A DNA stretch of 55,871 nucleotides from an uncultured Bacteroidota bacterium (lineage in GTDB: Bacteria; Bacteroidota; Bacteroidia; Chitinophagales; Chitinophagaceae). Numbering within the stretch: position 1 is the first letter of the stretch; each line of letters starts with the position of its first letter. The stretch lies in assembly GCA_903927185.1 (NCBI GenBank), contig CAIYLW010000018.1:1-55871 (forward strand). Direction: 5' to 3'. Shown piece after piece: positions 20,296-28,504 of the stretch. Both the position numbers and the translations under genes were made by a program. A model generated the notes under the pieces. That model worked only from the letters and a program-made list of their open reading frames with translations. It was not told the DNA's origin and made no database searches.

Positions 20296-21216
20296 TTAAA
20301 TCAACTCAATATCAAAATTCACTAACTGAACAAATTCAGCAATTCTTGAATCGATATCTGCTTTATTAATTTCTCTTAATCTTTGTGTTCCAAATTTCTC
20401 CACACAAAATGATGCCATTGCAGAACCTACTATTATGGCAGTTTTCATGTTCTCAAAAGAAATGTCTTTTGTTTTTGCAATATGCCCGATAAATCCACCT
20501 GCAAATGTATCTCCAGCTCCAGTTGGATCAAATACTTCTTCTAATGGAAGCGCTGGTGCAAAGAAAACTTTCTCTCCATGAAAAAGTAAAGCACCATGTT
20601 CCCCTTTTTTTATGATCAGGTATTTTGGTCCCATTTTCATAATAGTCTTTGCCGCTTTAACCAATGAGTAATCTCCACTCAACTGACGTGCTTCACTATC
20701 ATTAACCATTAATACATCTACCAAGGCAATTGTTTTCTTTAATTCATCCATGGCAATTTCCATCCAGAAATTCATGGTATCCATGATGATCAACTTTGGC
20801 CTGGTTGTTAGTTGTTCAATAACAGAACGCTGAACTGATGGAAGTAAATTTCCCAACATCAAAAATTCACAATCCTGAAAACTATCTGGCACAATTGGCT
20901 GAAAGTGTTCTAAAACATTTAATTGTGTATCAAGTGTATCACGTGTATTCATATCCATATGATACCGGCCACTCCAGAAAAATGTTTTTTCGTCTTTTTT
21001 AATTTGTACTCCCTCTAAGTCTACTTTTCTTGCCTTTAGCGCATTCAATTCCGCTTCCGGAAAATCTCCACCCACAATTGAAATTTGCTTCACCGCTGTA
21101 AAATTGGTAGCACACCAGGCAATATAAGTTCCTGCTCCGCCAATAATTTTATCACTTTTCCCAAATGGTGTTTCAATGGCATCAAAGGCCATAGAGCCAA
21201 CTACTACTAAAGACAT
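20296..21216 (-). CDS. PfkB-family carbohydrate/nucleoside kinase
   Basis: A 306-aa ribokinase-fold sugar kinase. The N-terminal glycine-rich substrate motif is GGAGTYIAWC (26-35) and the C-terminal PfkB signature is DPTGAGDTFAGGF, with catalytic base Asp236. The middle carries the KLIIMDTMNFW and VLMVNDSEARQLSG stretches of the family. It phosphorylates a sugar or nucleoside with ATP; the substrate cannot be told from the sequence. It is divergent from the tetR-paa operon and followed by its own terminator. Confidence 0.85.
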   Translation of the reverse strand: MSLVVVGSMAFDAIETPFGKSDKIIGGAGTYIAWCATNFTAVKQISIVGGDFPEAELNALKARKVDLEGVQIKKDEKTFFWSGRYHMDMNTRDTLDTQLNVLEHFQPIVPDSFQDCEFLMLGNLLPSVQRSVIEQLTTRPKLIIMDTMNFWMEIAMDELKKTIALVDVLMVNDSEARQLSGDYSLVKAAKTIMKMGPKYLIIKKGEHGALLFHGEKVFFAPALPLEEVFDPTGAGDTFAGGFIGHIAKTKDISFENMKTAIIVGSAMASFCVEKFGTQRLREINKADIDSRIAEFVQLVNFDIELI

Positions 21217-21375
21217 AAATTAAAGTTTGTTATCGGGCGCGAAACTAAGTGTTTTAAGCCTAAAACCCTTTATTACAGGCTTTATTCTTTTATAAGCATT
21301 CCAGTTTATATAGATCGGAATTTGGTAAAAATCTTTAAAAACTAACAAAATAACTTTTTTTCAAGCAAAACATCG

Positions 21376-21402
21376 CTAACATTCGTTAGTATATTATATT
21401 TG
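21376..21402 (+). promoter_or_regulatory. tetR-paa promoter -7 box with adjacent TetR-type operator
   Basis: TATATTTG at 21395-21402 is a perfect TAnnTTTG -7 box ending only 4 bp before the tetR start codon, so the transcript may be nearly leaderless. CTAAC-attc-GTTAG (21376-21389), an inverted repeat of TetR-operator form, lies just upstream of it. No TTG is found at the usual -33 distance. Autoregulation by the adjacent TetR protein is inferred from position. Confidence 0.55.
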
Positions 21403-21406
21403 TAGT

Positions 21407-22000
21407 ATGGCAAGAATTAAAACAGAAAATAACCTCACACGGAAAGAAGTAATCGTAGCTAAAGCTGCTACCTTATTTAGAGAAAAGGGATTTAAAGCAG
21501 CCAGCATGCGCGACTTGGCAGAGGCGGTTGGTGTAGAAGCAGCTAGTTTATACAATCATATAAAATCGAAAACAGAAATTTTACACGAATTATGTTTTAG
21601 TGTTGCTAATAGATTCCTGCATAAAATTGATGAAGTAGAAGCTGAACAAACTAGTTCGATTATTAAAATAGAAAAACTACTTCGATTTCATATCAACGAA
21701 ATGATTCATCATTACGAGGAAGTTTATGTGAGCGATAGAGAATGGAAACATTTGTCAGACCCCTACTTATCAAATTTTCAAAATCAACGAAGAATCTACC
21801 GTAAACGTTTTGCAGCTATCATTGAAACAGGAATTATTGAGAACCAAATAAAAAAAATAGATGCCGCAACTGCTGTACTTATCATGCTTCATGCAATTAG
21901 CGGAATTGAAAGCTGGCATAGATCTACACAAAAAATTACCGCTGATGAATTAGAAGAAAATATGATCAGCATACTGGTGGGCGGATTGGTGAATCGTTAA
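21407..22000 (+). CDS. TetR-family transcriptional regulator of the paa operon
   Basis: A 197-aa regulator with an N-terminal TetR helix-turn-helix (about 14-60; AATLFREKGFKAASMRDLAEAVGVEAASLYNHIKSK) and an all-helical ligand domain. It is the first gene of the operon, 8 bp ahead of paaE. It is likely to repress the operon until a CoA thioester such as phenylacetyl-CoA binds, by analogy with TetR-type PaaR regulators. The ligand is inferred. Confidence 0.85.
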   Translation: MARIKTENNLTRKEVIVAKAATLFREKGFKAASMRDLAEAVGVEAASLYNHIKSKTEILHELCFSVANRFLHKIDEVEAEQTSSIIKIEKLLRFHINEMIHHYEEVYVSDREWKHLSDPYLSNFQNQRRIYRKRFAAIIETGIIENQIKKIDAATAVLIMLHAISGIESWHRSTQKITADELEENMISILVGGLVNR

Positions 22001-22008
22001 ATCTAACC

Positions 22009-23085
22009 ATGTCATTACAATTCTATACACTAAAAGTAAAAGACATTCGCAAGGAAACAGTTGATTGTGTTTCAATTGCATTTGAAATTCCAAGAGAATT
22101 GGAAAAACTATTTACGTTTAAACAAGGACAGAATATCACAATTAAAAAAGAATTTAACAATACTCAAATCAGAAGAACCTATTCGATTTGTAGTAGTCCT
22201 TTAGACCAAGAATTGAGAATTGCTGTAAAGAAAATTCCAAACGGATTATTTTCAAACTATGCAAATACTATTTTACAAATAGGGGATGCTTTAGAAATTA
22301 TGACTCCCACCGGAAAGTTTCATAAAGAACTTTCGGCCGACAATGAAAACAGTTATATGGCATTCGCTGCAGGGAGTGGAATAACTCCTATTATTTCTAT
22401 TATTAAAACAACTTTACAAATAGAAAAAAAAAGCAGCTTCACTTTAGTGTATGGCAATAAGAACAGATATAGTATTCTTTTTAAAGAGACATTGGAGGCT
22501 TTGAAGAATAAATACTTAGACCGCTTTCGAATCATCTACGTGCTTTCCAGAGAAAAAACAGACTCTGACATTCATTTTGGAAGGATCGATGAAGAAAAAT
22601 GTAAAAAAATATTTGAAAGTACTATTCAAGCAAAAAATATAAATTCCTTTTTTTTATGTGGCCCTGAGGAAATGATTTTTTCGATTCAATCTTTTCTTAA
22701 AAGTATAGGCATTGAAAATAATAAAATTCACTTCGAATTATTTAATGCAAAAGATACCCAGCAAAATAAAACAGTCCCAATTTCCTTCGTTCAAGAAAAC
22801 AATAGTGTAAGCGAGATAACTATCAAACAAGATGGCAGGTCATTTAACTTATTACTTTCCTACTATGGTAATAGTATTCTAAATGCGGCTATGGCAACAG
22901 GAGCTGATTTACCCTTTGCCTGTAAGAAGGGTGTTTGTTGTACCTGCAAGGCAAGATTAATAGAAGGTGAAGTTGAAATGGATCGAGTATATGGATTAGA
23001 ACCAGACGAAATTGATCAGGGATATATTCTTACTTGCCAAGCACACCCCAGGTCTGAGAAATTAGTGGTTGATTATGATATTTAA
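22009..23085 (+). CDS. paaE: Phenylacetyl-CoA epoxidase reductase subunit PaaE
   Basis: A 358-aa three-domain electron-transfer protein. It has an FAD-binding domain (RRTYSICSSP), an NAD(P)-binding domain (MAFAAGSGITPIISI, FLCGPEEMI) and a C-terminal plant-type [2Fe-2S] ferredoxin domain (ACKKGVCCTC and LTCQA cysteines). It passes electrons from NADPH to the PaaA di-iron centre. Placement at the front of the operon, before paaABCD rather than after paaD as in E. coli, is unusual but functionally equivalent. Confidence 0.95.
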   Translation: MSLQFYTLKVKDIRKETVDCVSIAFEIPRELEKLFTFKQGQNITIKKEFNNTQIRRTYSICSSPLDQELRIAVKKIPNGLFSNYANTILQIGDALEIMTPTGKFHKELSADNENSYMAFAAGSGITPIISIIKTTLQIEKKSSFTLVYGNKNRYSILFKETLEALKNKYLDRFRIIYVLSREKTDSDIHFGRIDEEKCKKIFESTIQAKNINSFFLCGPEEMIFSIQSFLKSIGIENNKIHFELFNAKDTQQNKTVPISFVQENNSVSEITIKQDGRSFNLLLSYYGNSILNAAMATGADLPFACKKGVCCTCKARLIEGEVEMDRVYGLEPDEIDQGYILTCQAHPRSEKLVVDYDI

Positions 23086-23151
23086 TATGCTAGTTAGAGA
23101 TATTAATTACTTAATCGTTTTGTTTAATTAAATTTAATAGTAAGCTTTTTT

Positions 23152-24081
23152 ATGGGAATAAATTTAGAAGAACAGTTTCAGCAAAAGATTGACCAAGAAA
23201 TCAAGATTGAGCCAAAGGACTGGATGCCCCAGAAATATCGCCATACTTTAATTCGACAAATAAGTCAACATGCACATAGCGAAGTAGTAGGAATGCTTCC
23301 AGAAGGTAATTGGATTTCAAGAGCACCTAGTTTAAAAAGAAAAGCTATTCTTCTTGCAAAGATTCAAGATGAAGCTGGTCATGGATTATATCTCTATTCA
23401 GCAGCAGAAACACTTGGAATTTCAAGAGATGAAATGTATGAGCAGTTGCATTCAGGTAAAGCAAAATATTCATCCATTTTTAATTATCCAACTCTCACTT
23501 GGGCTGACATGGGAGCAATAGGCTGGTTGGTAGATGGTGCAGCCATTCTAAATCAAGTACCACTTTGTAGAACCAGTTACGGACCTTATGCGAGAGCTAT
23601 GATTCGGGTTTGCAAAGAAGAAAGCTTTCATCAACGTCAAGGTTTTGAAAGTTTATTAGTTTTAAGCAAAGGAACAGAAGATCAAAAAAGAATGTGCCAG
23701 GAAGCTATCAACCGTTGGTGGTGGCCTTGTTTGATGATGTTTGGCCCTCCAGACGATCAGAGCCCCAATACAATTCAAAGTATGCAATGGAAAATTAAGC
23801 GCTTTTCAAATGATGAACTGAGGCAGAAATTTGTGAACATGATTGCAGAGCAAATTAAAATTTTAGGGATGACCTTGCCTGATCCGGATTTAGAATGGAA
23901 TGAAGAAACCATGCAATACGATTTTGGAAAAATAAATTGGGAAGAATTAAAACAAGTGATACAAGGTAATGGCCCTTGTAATAAAGAAAGAATGGATGCC
24001 AGAAGAAAAGCCTGGAATGATGGCGAATGGGTTAGAGATGCTGCCAACGCATATGCAGCTAAGCATTCAAAACAATTATAA
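23152..24081 (+). CDS. paaA: 1,2-phenylacetyl-CoA epoxidase catalytic subunit PaaA
   Basis: A 309-aa ferritin-like di-iron subunit that epoxidises the aromatic ring of phenylacetyl-CoA. Metal-ligand motifs are visible: [20 protein letters not shown] (Glu and His) and [13 protein letters not shown]. The end of the protein keeps the family's [17 protein letters not shown] motif. It is the first subunit of the paaABCD block, 66 bp after paaE. Length matches the family. Confidence 0.97.
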   Translation: MGINLEEQFQQKIDQEIKIEPKDWMPQKYRHTLIRQISQHAHSEVVGMLPEGNWISRAPSLKRKAILLAKIQDEAGHGLYLYSAAETLGISRDEMYEQLHSGKAKYSSIFNYPTLTWADMGAIGWLVDGAAILNQVPLCRTSYGPYARAMIRVCKEESFHQRQGFESLLVLSKGTEDQKRMCQEAINRWWWPCLMMFGPPDDQSPNTIQSMQWKIKRFSNDELRQKFVNMIAEQIKILGMTLPDPDLEWNEETMQYDFGKINWEELKQVIQGNGPCNKERMDARRKAWNDGEWVRDAANAYAAKHSKQL

Positions 24082-24101
24082 AAACCATTCAATTTTAATA
24101 T

Positions 24102-24470
24102 ATGAAAACATTTATCAGAAAGTTTTTCTATGGAGATTATGGTGAAGAAAAAAATACAGCTTCGGAACATAATCCTTCCAGGCAAACAATTAATGAGTGG
24201 CCACTTTGGGAAGTCTTCATTAGAAGTAAACAGGGATTAGATCATAAACATGTGGGAAGCCTACACGCGGCAGATGCAACAATGGCTATGGAAAACGCCA
24301 GAGATGTATATACACGCAGAAATGAAGGAATAAGTATTTGGATAGTTGAGAGTAAAAATATTCATGCAAATAATCCTGATGATGCTGATGCATTGTTTGA
24401 TCCAGCTAACGACAAAATATATCGGCACCCAAGTTTTTATGAATTACCGGACGAATTGAAACATATGTAA
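24102..24470 (+). CDS. paaB: 1,2-phenylacetyl-CoA epoxidase subunit PaaB
   Basis: A 122-aa structural subunit of the epoxidase. It is recognised by WPLWEVFIRSKQGLDHKHVGSLHAAD, the MAMENARDVYTRRNEGISIWIV core and the PSFYELPDELKHM end. It has an N-terminal extension of about 25 residues (MKTFIRKFFYGDYGEEKN...) compared with the ~95-aa E. coli form. It lies 20 bp after paaA. Confidence 0.95.
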   Translation: MKTFIRKFFYGDYGEEKNTASEHNPSRQTINEWPLWEVFIRSKQGLDHKHVGSLHAADATMAMENARDVYTRRNEGISIWIVESKNIHANNPDDADALFDPANDKIYRHPSFYELPDELKHM

Positions 24471-24503
24471 AACAGTAGTTATAAAATTTGAAGCAGCATT
24501 AGA

Positions 24504-25271
24504 ATGACAACCAAAGAAATACAAAACCCTTTAATCAATTTTCTCCTTCACCTAGGAGACAACGCATTGATTTTGGGACATAGAAATAGCGAATGGTGCG
24601 GACATGGCCCAGTTTTAGAACAAGACATTGCACTCACCAATATTGCACTAGATCAGATAGGACAAGCAAGAAATTTTTATCAATATGCTGCTAAACTTAT
24701 TTCAGAAACCTCTGGTGAAAAAATAACTGAAGACAGTATCGCTTATTTACGCGATGGCTGGGATTTTAAAAATTGTTTACTTACTGAATTACCAAATGGT
24801 CATTGGGGCCAAACAGTGTTAAAACAATTTCTAATCGCAGCTTATCAATATTATTTATATCAGGTTTTAGAAAAAAATAGCGAAGAACAATTGTCTGCTA
24901 TCGCAACAAAATCATTAAAAGAAATTTCCTACCATTTACGCTGGAGTTCAGAGTGGGTAATTCGTTTAGGAGATGGAACTGATGATAGTAAACAAAAAAT
25001 CTTGGACGCTTTAGAAATTGTTTGGCCTTACACAAATGAATTGACAAACTTCACAGATTATGAAATAGAAATTATAGGTGACACTTATAAAAATATCAAA
25101 GATAATTGGATAGAAAAAGTATACGTTGTGTTAACAGAAGCTGGATTAGAAATCCCATCAACAGTTTATAATCATAATGGTGGCAAACAAGGAAATCATA
25201 CTGAACATCTGGGATATATTTTAACAGAAATGCAATTTCTACAAAGGGCTTACCCAAATTCTGAATGGTGA
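24504..25271 (+). CDS. paaC: 1,2-phenylacetyl-CoA epoxidase subunit PaaC
   Basis: A 255-aa ferritin-like subunit that pairs with PaaA. It keeps LGDNALILGHRNSEWCGHGPVLEQDIALTNIALDQIGQA at the N-terminus and the SYHLRWSSEWVIRLGDGT helix. The C-terminus has GKQGNHTEHLGYILTEMQFLQRAYP. It lies 33 bp after paaB. Family assignment is clear from end to end. Confidence 0.96.
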   Translation: MTTKEIQNPLINFLLHLGDNALILGHRNSEWCGHGPVLEQDIALTNIALDQIGQARNFYQYAAKLISETSGEKITEDSIAYLRDGWDFKNCLLTELPNGHWGQTVLKQFLIAAYQYYLYQVLEKNSEEQLSAIATKSLKEISYHLRWSSEWVIRLGDGTDDSKQKILDALEIVWPYTNELTNFTDYEIEIIGDTYKNIKDNWIEKVYVVLTEAGLEIPSTVYNHNGGKQGNHTEHLGYILTEMQFLQRAYPNSEW

Positions 25272-25283
25272 AATAATTAGGAT

Positions 25284-25784
25284 ATGACAAAATCGGAAGA
25301 AGAGATATGGCAAATTTTAGAAAAAATTAGTGATCCTGAAATTCCAGTGTTATCAATTATTGATCTGGGCATTATTAGATCAGTAACAGTGAATGACAAT
25401 ACTCTTGATGGAATAAGTGAAGTGCTTATTCATTATACTCCAACCTATTCTGCTTGCCCTGCTGTAGATATGATTAATGCAGAAATAGGCGTTAGCTTAC
25501 ATGCAGCAGGGTTTAAAAATTTACACTTGAAACAAAAATTATTCCCAGCATGGACCACAGATTGGATGTCTGAAGCCGGCAAAGAAAAATTAATACAATA
25601 TGGCATTGCAGCTCCAATTGGTAGAAGTTGTGATAATGGCAAATTAGAAGAATTAAAAATAGTTTGCCCACAATGTGGTTCAAACCAAACAATACTTATT
25701 TCTGAATTTAGCAGTACAGCATGCAAGGCGCTTTATAAATGTAGTAGCTGTTTAGAACCATTTGATTATTTTAAATGTCATTAA
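25284..25784 (+). CDS. paaD: Phenylacetate degradation protein PaaD (MIP18/DUF59 family)
   Basis: A 166-aa protein with an N-terminal MIP18/DUF59 domain (SDPEIPVLSIIDLGIIRSV, YSACPAVDMI) and a C-terminal zinc-ribbon-like segment (CPQCGSNQT...CKALYKCSSCLEPFDYFKCH). It is thought to help iron-sulfur or di-iron maturation of the epoxidase. It lies 12 bp after paaC. Length and architecture are normal. Confidence 0.95.
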   Translation: MTKSEEEIWQILEKISDPEIPVLSIIDLGIIRSVTVNDNTLDGISEVLIHYTPTYSACPAVDMINAEIGVSLHAAGFKNLHLKQKLFPAWTTDWMSEAGKEKLIQYGIAAPIGRSCDNGKLEELKIVCPQCGSNQTILISEFSSTACKALYKCSSCLEPFDYFKCH

Positions 25785-25815
25785 CTAGAATCTATTCACT
25801 TTTCAATTCTTAACT

Positions 25816-26592
25816 ATGTCTTCCGTTTTATTTCATATTGAAAACAGTATCGCCTTTATTACACTTAATAGACCCGACAAGCTAAATTCATTTAATAGAG
25901 AAATGGCTATGTTATTTCAAAATTATTTAGATGAAGCCGCTTCCATTAAAGAAGTAAGATGCCTATTCATTACTGGATCTGGGAAAGGATTTTGTTCTGG
26001 GCAGGATCTATCAGAAGTAATCGATCCTAATGGGCCTGGTATGGATAAAATTTTAAGCGAGCATTTTAATCCTATTATAAAAAAAATCAGAAATATTCCA
26101 AAACCAGTAGTTGCGGCCGTTAATGGTGTTGCAGCTGGTGCCGGAGTAAATATTGCCTTAGCTTGTGATATTGTAGTATCAAATAATTCAGCTGTATTTA
26201 TACAAGCATTTTCTAAAATTGGATTGATTCCAGATAGCGGTGGTACTTATACCCTTCCGAGATTGATTGGTTTGCAAAGAGCATCTGCATTAATGATGTT
26301 GGGTGATAAAATAACTGCTCATGAAGCTTATCAAATGGGTATGATCTACAAAGTATTCGATAATGAAAATTTTATTGGCGAATCAACCAGTATTGCAAAT
26401 ACACTTGCCATCATGCCTACAAAAGCTTTGGCATACATTAAACATGCATTGAATCAAAGCTTTTTAAATTCGATGGAGCAACAATTAGAATTAGAAGATA
26501 ATTATCAGCAAAAAGCAGCCGCTACTTTCGATTTTAAAGAAGGGGTTAATGCATTTTTAGAAAAAAGGTTGCCCATATTTAAAGGCGAATAG
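25816..26592 (+). CDS. paaG: 2-(1,2-epoxy-1,2-dihydrophenyl)acetyl-CoA isomerase PaaG (enoyl-CoA hydratase family)
   Basis: A 258-aa crotonase-fold enzyme that turns the ring epoxide into the oxepin for ring opening. Oxyanion-hole motifs GKGFCSGQDLSEV and NGVAAGAGVNIALACD are present, and the FSKIGLIPDSGGTYTLPRLIG stretch is typical of PaaG rather than of generic hydratases (Asp of IPDSGG at the active site). It is the last gene of the paa operon, 31 bp after paaD. A generic enoyl-CoA hydratase (PaaF-like) is the alternative. Confidence 0.88.
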   Translation: MSSVLFHIENSIAFITLNRPDKLNSFNREMAMLFQNYLDEAASIKEVRCLFITGSGKGFCSGQDLSEVIDPNGPGMDKILSEHFNPIIKKIRNIPKPVVAAVNGVAAGAGVNIALACDIVVSNNSAVFIQAFSKIGLIPDSGGTYTLPRLIGLQRASALMMLGDKITAHEAYQMGMIYKVFDNENFIGESTSIANTLAIMPTKALAYIKHALNQSFLNSMEQQLELEDNYQQKAAATFDFKEGVNAFLEKRLPIFKGE

Positions 26593-26685
26593 TATTTGCT
26601 TATTTGCACTAAAACAAGCAAGAAAATTATTTAACGTAACTTCGCTCGTTGCAATCTTCAATTACTCATTTAATGAATTTATAGC

Positions 26686-27690
26686 GTGTCTGAAAGAAGT
26701 AATTTTATCGATCTCATTCGTATATTTTGTCATTCCGGCCATGGAGGTGCTGGTTCTCGTCATTTTATGCGGAATAAATTAACTGCTATGGGTGGCCCTG
26801 ATGGTGGTGATGGTGGAAGAGGGGCACATATTATTTTAAGAGGCAACAGTAATTTGTGGACTCTTTTGCATTTACGTTATTTTAAAAATGTATTAGCAGA
26901 AGATGGAGAAATGGGAAGTAAAAATAATTGTACTGGAAAAGATGGTGCAGATATCATTATTGAAGTTCCACTAGGTACGATAGCCAGAGATGAAGAAACC
27001 GGTAAAATTGATGCAGAGATTTTAGAAGACGGCCAGGAAATTATTTTAATGAAGGGTGGTAGGGGTGGCTTAGGGAATAGCAATTTTGCAACGCCAACTA
27101 ACCAGGCACCTGAACATGCACAACCGGGGGAACCAGGATTTGAAGGCTGGAAAGTATTAGAGTTAAAAGTATTAGCAGACGTAGGTTTGGTAGGATTTCC
27201 CAATGCAGGAAAATCAACACTACTCTCTGTAATCACAGCTGCTAAACCAAAAATTGCAAATTACGCGTTTACTACTTTAACTCCACAATTGGGGATGGTA
27301 TCATATCGCGATAACAAATCATTTTGTATTGCAGATTTACCGGGTATTATTGAAGGAGCAGCTGAAGGAAAAGGTTTAGGACATCGTTTCTTAAGACATA
27401 TAGAAAGAAACTCTGCACTCTTATTTTTAATTCCAGCAGATAGTAATGATCATCGTAAAGAGTTTGAAATATTAAGAAATGAATTAGAAGAATACAATCC
27501 GGAACTTTTACAAAAAGAATTTGTAATCGCTATCAGCAAATCAGATATGTTGGATGATGAATTAAAAGATGCGATAAAAAAAGAATTGCCATCATCCATT
27601 CCAATACTATTTATTTCTTCCATCACTAACAAAGGTTTAACAGAATTAAAAGATCTACTTTGGGATACCCTAAATAAACCACAATCTTAA
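26686..27690 (+). CDS. obg: GTPase Obg (CgtA)
   Basis: A 334-aa ribosome-associated GTPase. The start codon is GTG at 26686; no ATG is better placed, and the protein begins at the conserved [19 protein letters not shown]. The glycine-rich Obg domain fills about 1-158. The G domain has G1 GFPNAGKST (170-178), the switch region [20 protein letters not shown] and the SKSD (NKxD-type) motif. It acts in 50S assembly and growth control. A terminator follows. Confidence 0.97.
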   Translation: MSERSNFIDLIRIFCHSGHGGAGSRHFMRNKLTAMGGPDGGDGGRGAHIILRGNSNLWTLLHLRYFKNVLAEDGEMGSKNNCTGKDGADIIIEVPLGTIARDEETGKIDAEILEDGQEIILMKGGRGGLGNSNFATPTNQAPEHAQPGEPGFEGWKVLELKVLADVGLVGFPNAGKSTLLSVITAAKPKIANYAFTTLTPQLGMVSYRDNKSFCIADLPGIIEGAAEGKGLGHRFLRHIERNSALLFLIPADSNDHRKEFEILRNELEEYNPELLQKEFVIAISKSDMLDDELKDAIKKELPSSIPILFISSITNKGLTELKDLLWDTLNKPQS

Positions 27691-27746
27691 CAAGCTTATA
27701 AAAAGCTGATATACAGTTAATTACAGAAGAAATAATTAAATTAGTA

Positions 27747-27780
27747 GGGTAATCTCAAAAAAATGGGGTTACCTTTTTTT
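27747..27780 (+). terminator. Terminator after obg
   Basis: GGTAA pairs with TTACC, extended inward by TCTC/GGGG with two wobble pairs, around an A-rich loop, and is followed by seven T. It lies about 60 bp after the obg stop. The next ~180 bp up to the small secreted-protein gene show no recognisable gene. Confidence 0.75.
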
Positions 27781-27963
27781 ATCTAGGGTATTAATCCTTG
27801 AATCGACCATCCAAGACAAACGTCAAAAACTAAGGATGCCTAGTTGATCATTTTGTCTACGTTTTGCTACACCATCTGAGAAGAAAATTATCTGTTTTAC
27901 TGATTGCTTGTGCCATCAAGAATTTAGTTATCAATTTATTTAATCTTAAAAATTAAAAAAAAC

Positions 27964-28386
27964 ATGAAAAAGCAATCAATCAACACCATCGCAAAAAGAT
28001 TTTTCTTAGGCAATGTTCTAGCAGCAATGTTCTTTCTTTCTGCAAGCGCAAACACAGGTAGTACAAGAGTTTTATCTATCGACCCAACAAAAAAAGTTGA
28101 AGTTAAATACGTAGGTACTGTAAAAGAAAGTTTATTCTTCAATGTTAAATTTAACAACGAAGCGGGTAAGTCTTTTAAAGTTTATGTATTAGATGAGAAT
28201 GGTGAAGTTATCTACTCAGATAAATTTACTGATAAAACATTTGATAAGAAATTCGTTTTCCCTGCAAGCCAGGATGTAAACAAGCTTACTTTTATTATCA
28301 ATACTGAAAAAGGTTCTTACAAAGAAATTTTTGATGTAGCAGTTAAGACTAACACTGTTTCTGAAGTTAGTGTTACTAAAAAATAA
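27964..28386 (+). CDS. Small secreted protein of unknown function
   Basis: A 140-aa protein with a clear Sec signal peptide (MKKQSINTIAKRFFLGNVLAAMFFLSASA, cleavage near residue 29). A single beta-rich domain of about 110 residues follows (KVEVKYVGTVKESLFFNVKFNN, FKVYVLDENGEVIYSD, KLTFIINTEKGSYKEIFDV). The pattern of alternating strands suggests an Ig-like periplasmic or surface domain. No family name is assigned. It is flanked by terminators on both sides, so it is monocistronic. It may be strongly expressed, given the strong downstream hairpin. Confidence 0.8.
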   Translation: MKKQSINTIAKRFFLGNVLAAMFFLSASANTGSTRVLSIDPTKKVEVKYVGTVKESLFFNVKFNNEAGKSFKVYVLDENGEVIYSDKFTDKTFDKKFVFPASQDVNKLTFIINTEKGSYKEIFDVAVKTNTVSEVSVTKK

Positions 28387-28405
28387 TTAATCAAAAAACA
28401 AAAAG

Positions 28406-28442
28406 AACACTGAGCATGATTATCATGACTCAGTGTTTTTTT
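28406..28442 (+). terminator. Strong terminator after the small secreted protein
   Basis: AACACTGAG pairs with CTCAGTGTT (28406-28414 with 28429-28437). The inner CATGA/TCATG extends the stem past one bulged base. A run of seven T follows. Confidence 0.9.
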
Positions 28443-28457
28443 ATGGTATACTAGTAT

Positions 28458-28485
28458 AAAAAAATCCCCGGCTATTGCCAGGGAT
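28458..28485 (-). terminator. Terminator after typA
   Basis: On the minus strand ATCCCTGGC pairs with GCCGGGGAT (one T-G wobble) around AATA and is followed by a run of T. It lies about 20 bp past the typA stop and faces the preceding plus-strand terminator, insulating the convergent genes. Confidence 0.85.
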
Positions 28486-28504
28486 CCTATACTACTAGTT
28501 AATA

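Noticed and set aside
27781..27960. Possible gene or riboswitch upstream of the small secreted protein
   Set aside because: Only weak inverted similarity (ACAAACGT and ACGTTTTG) is seen; no known riboswitch core or coding frame.
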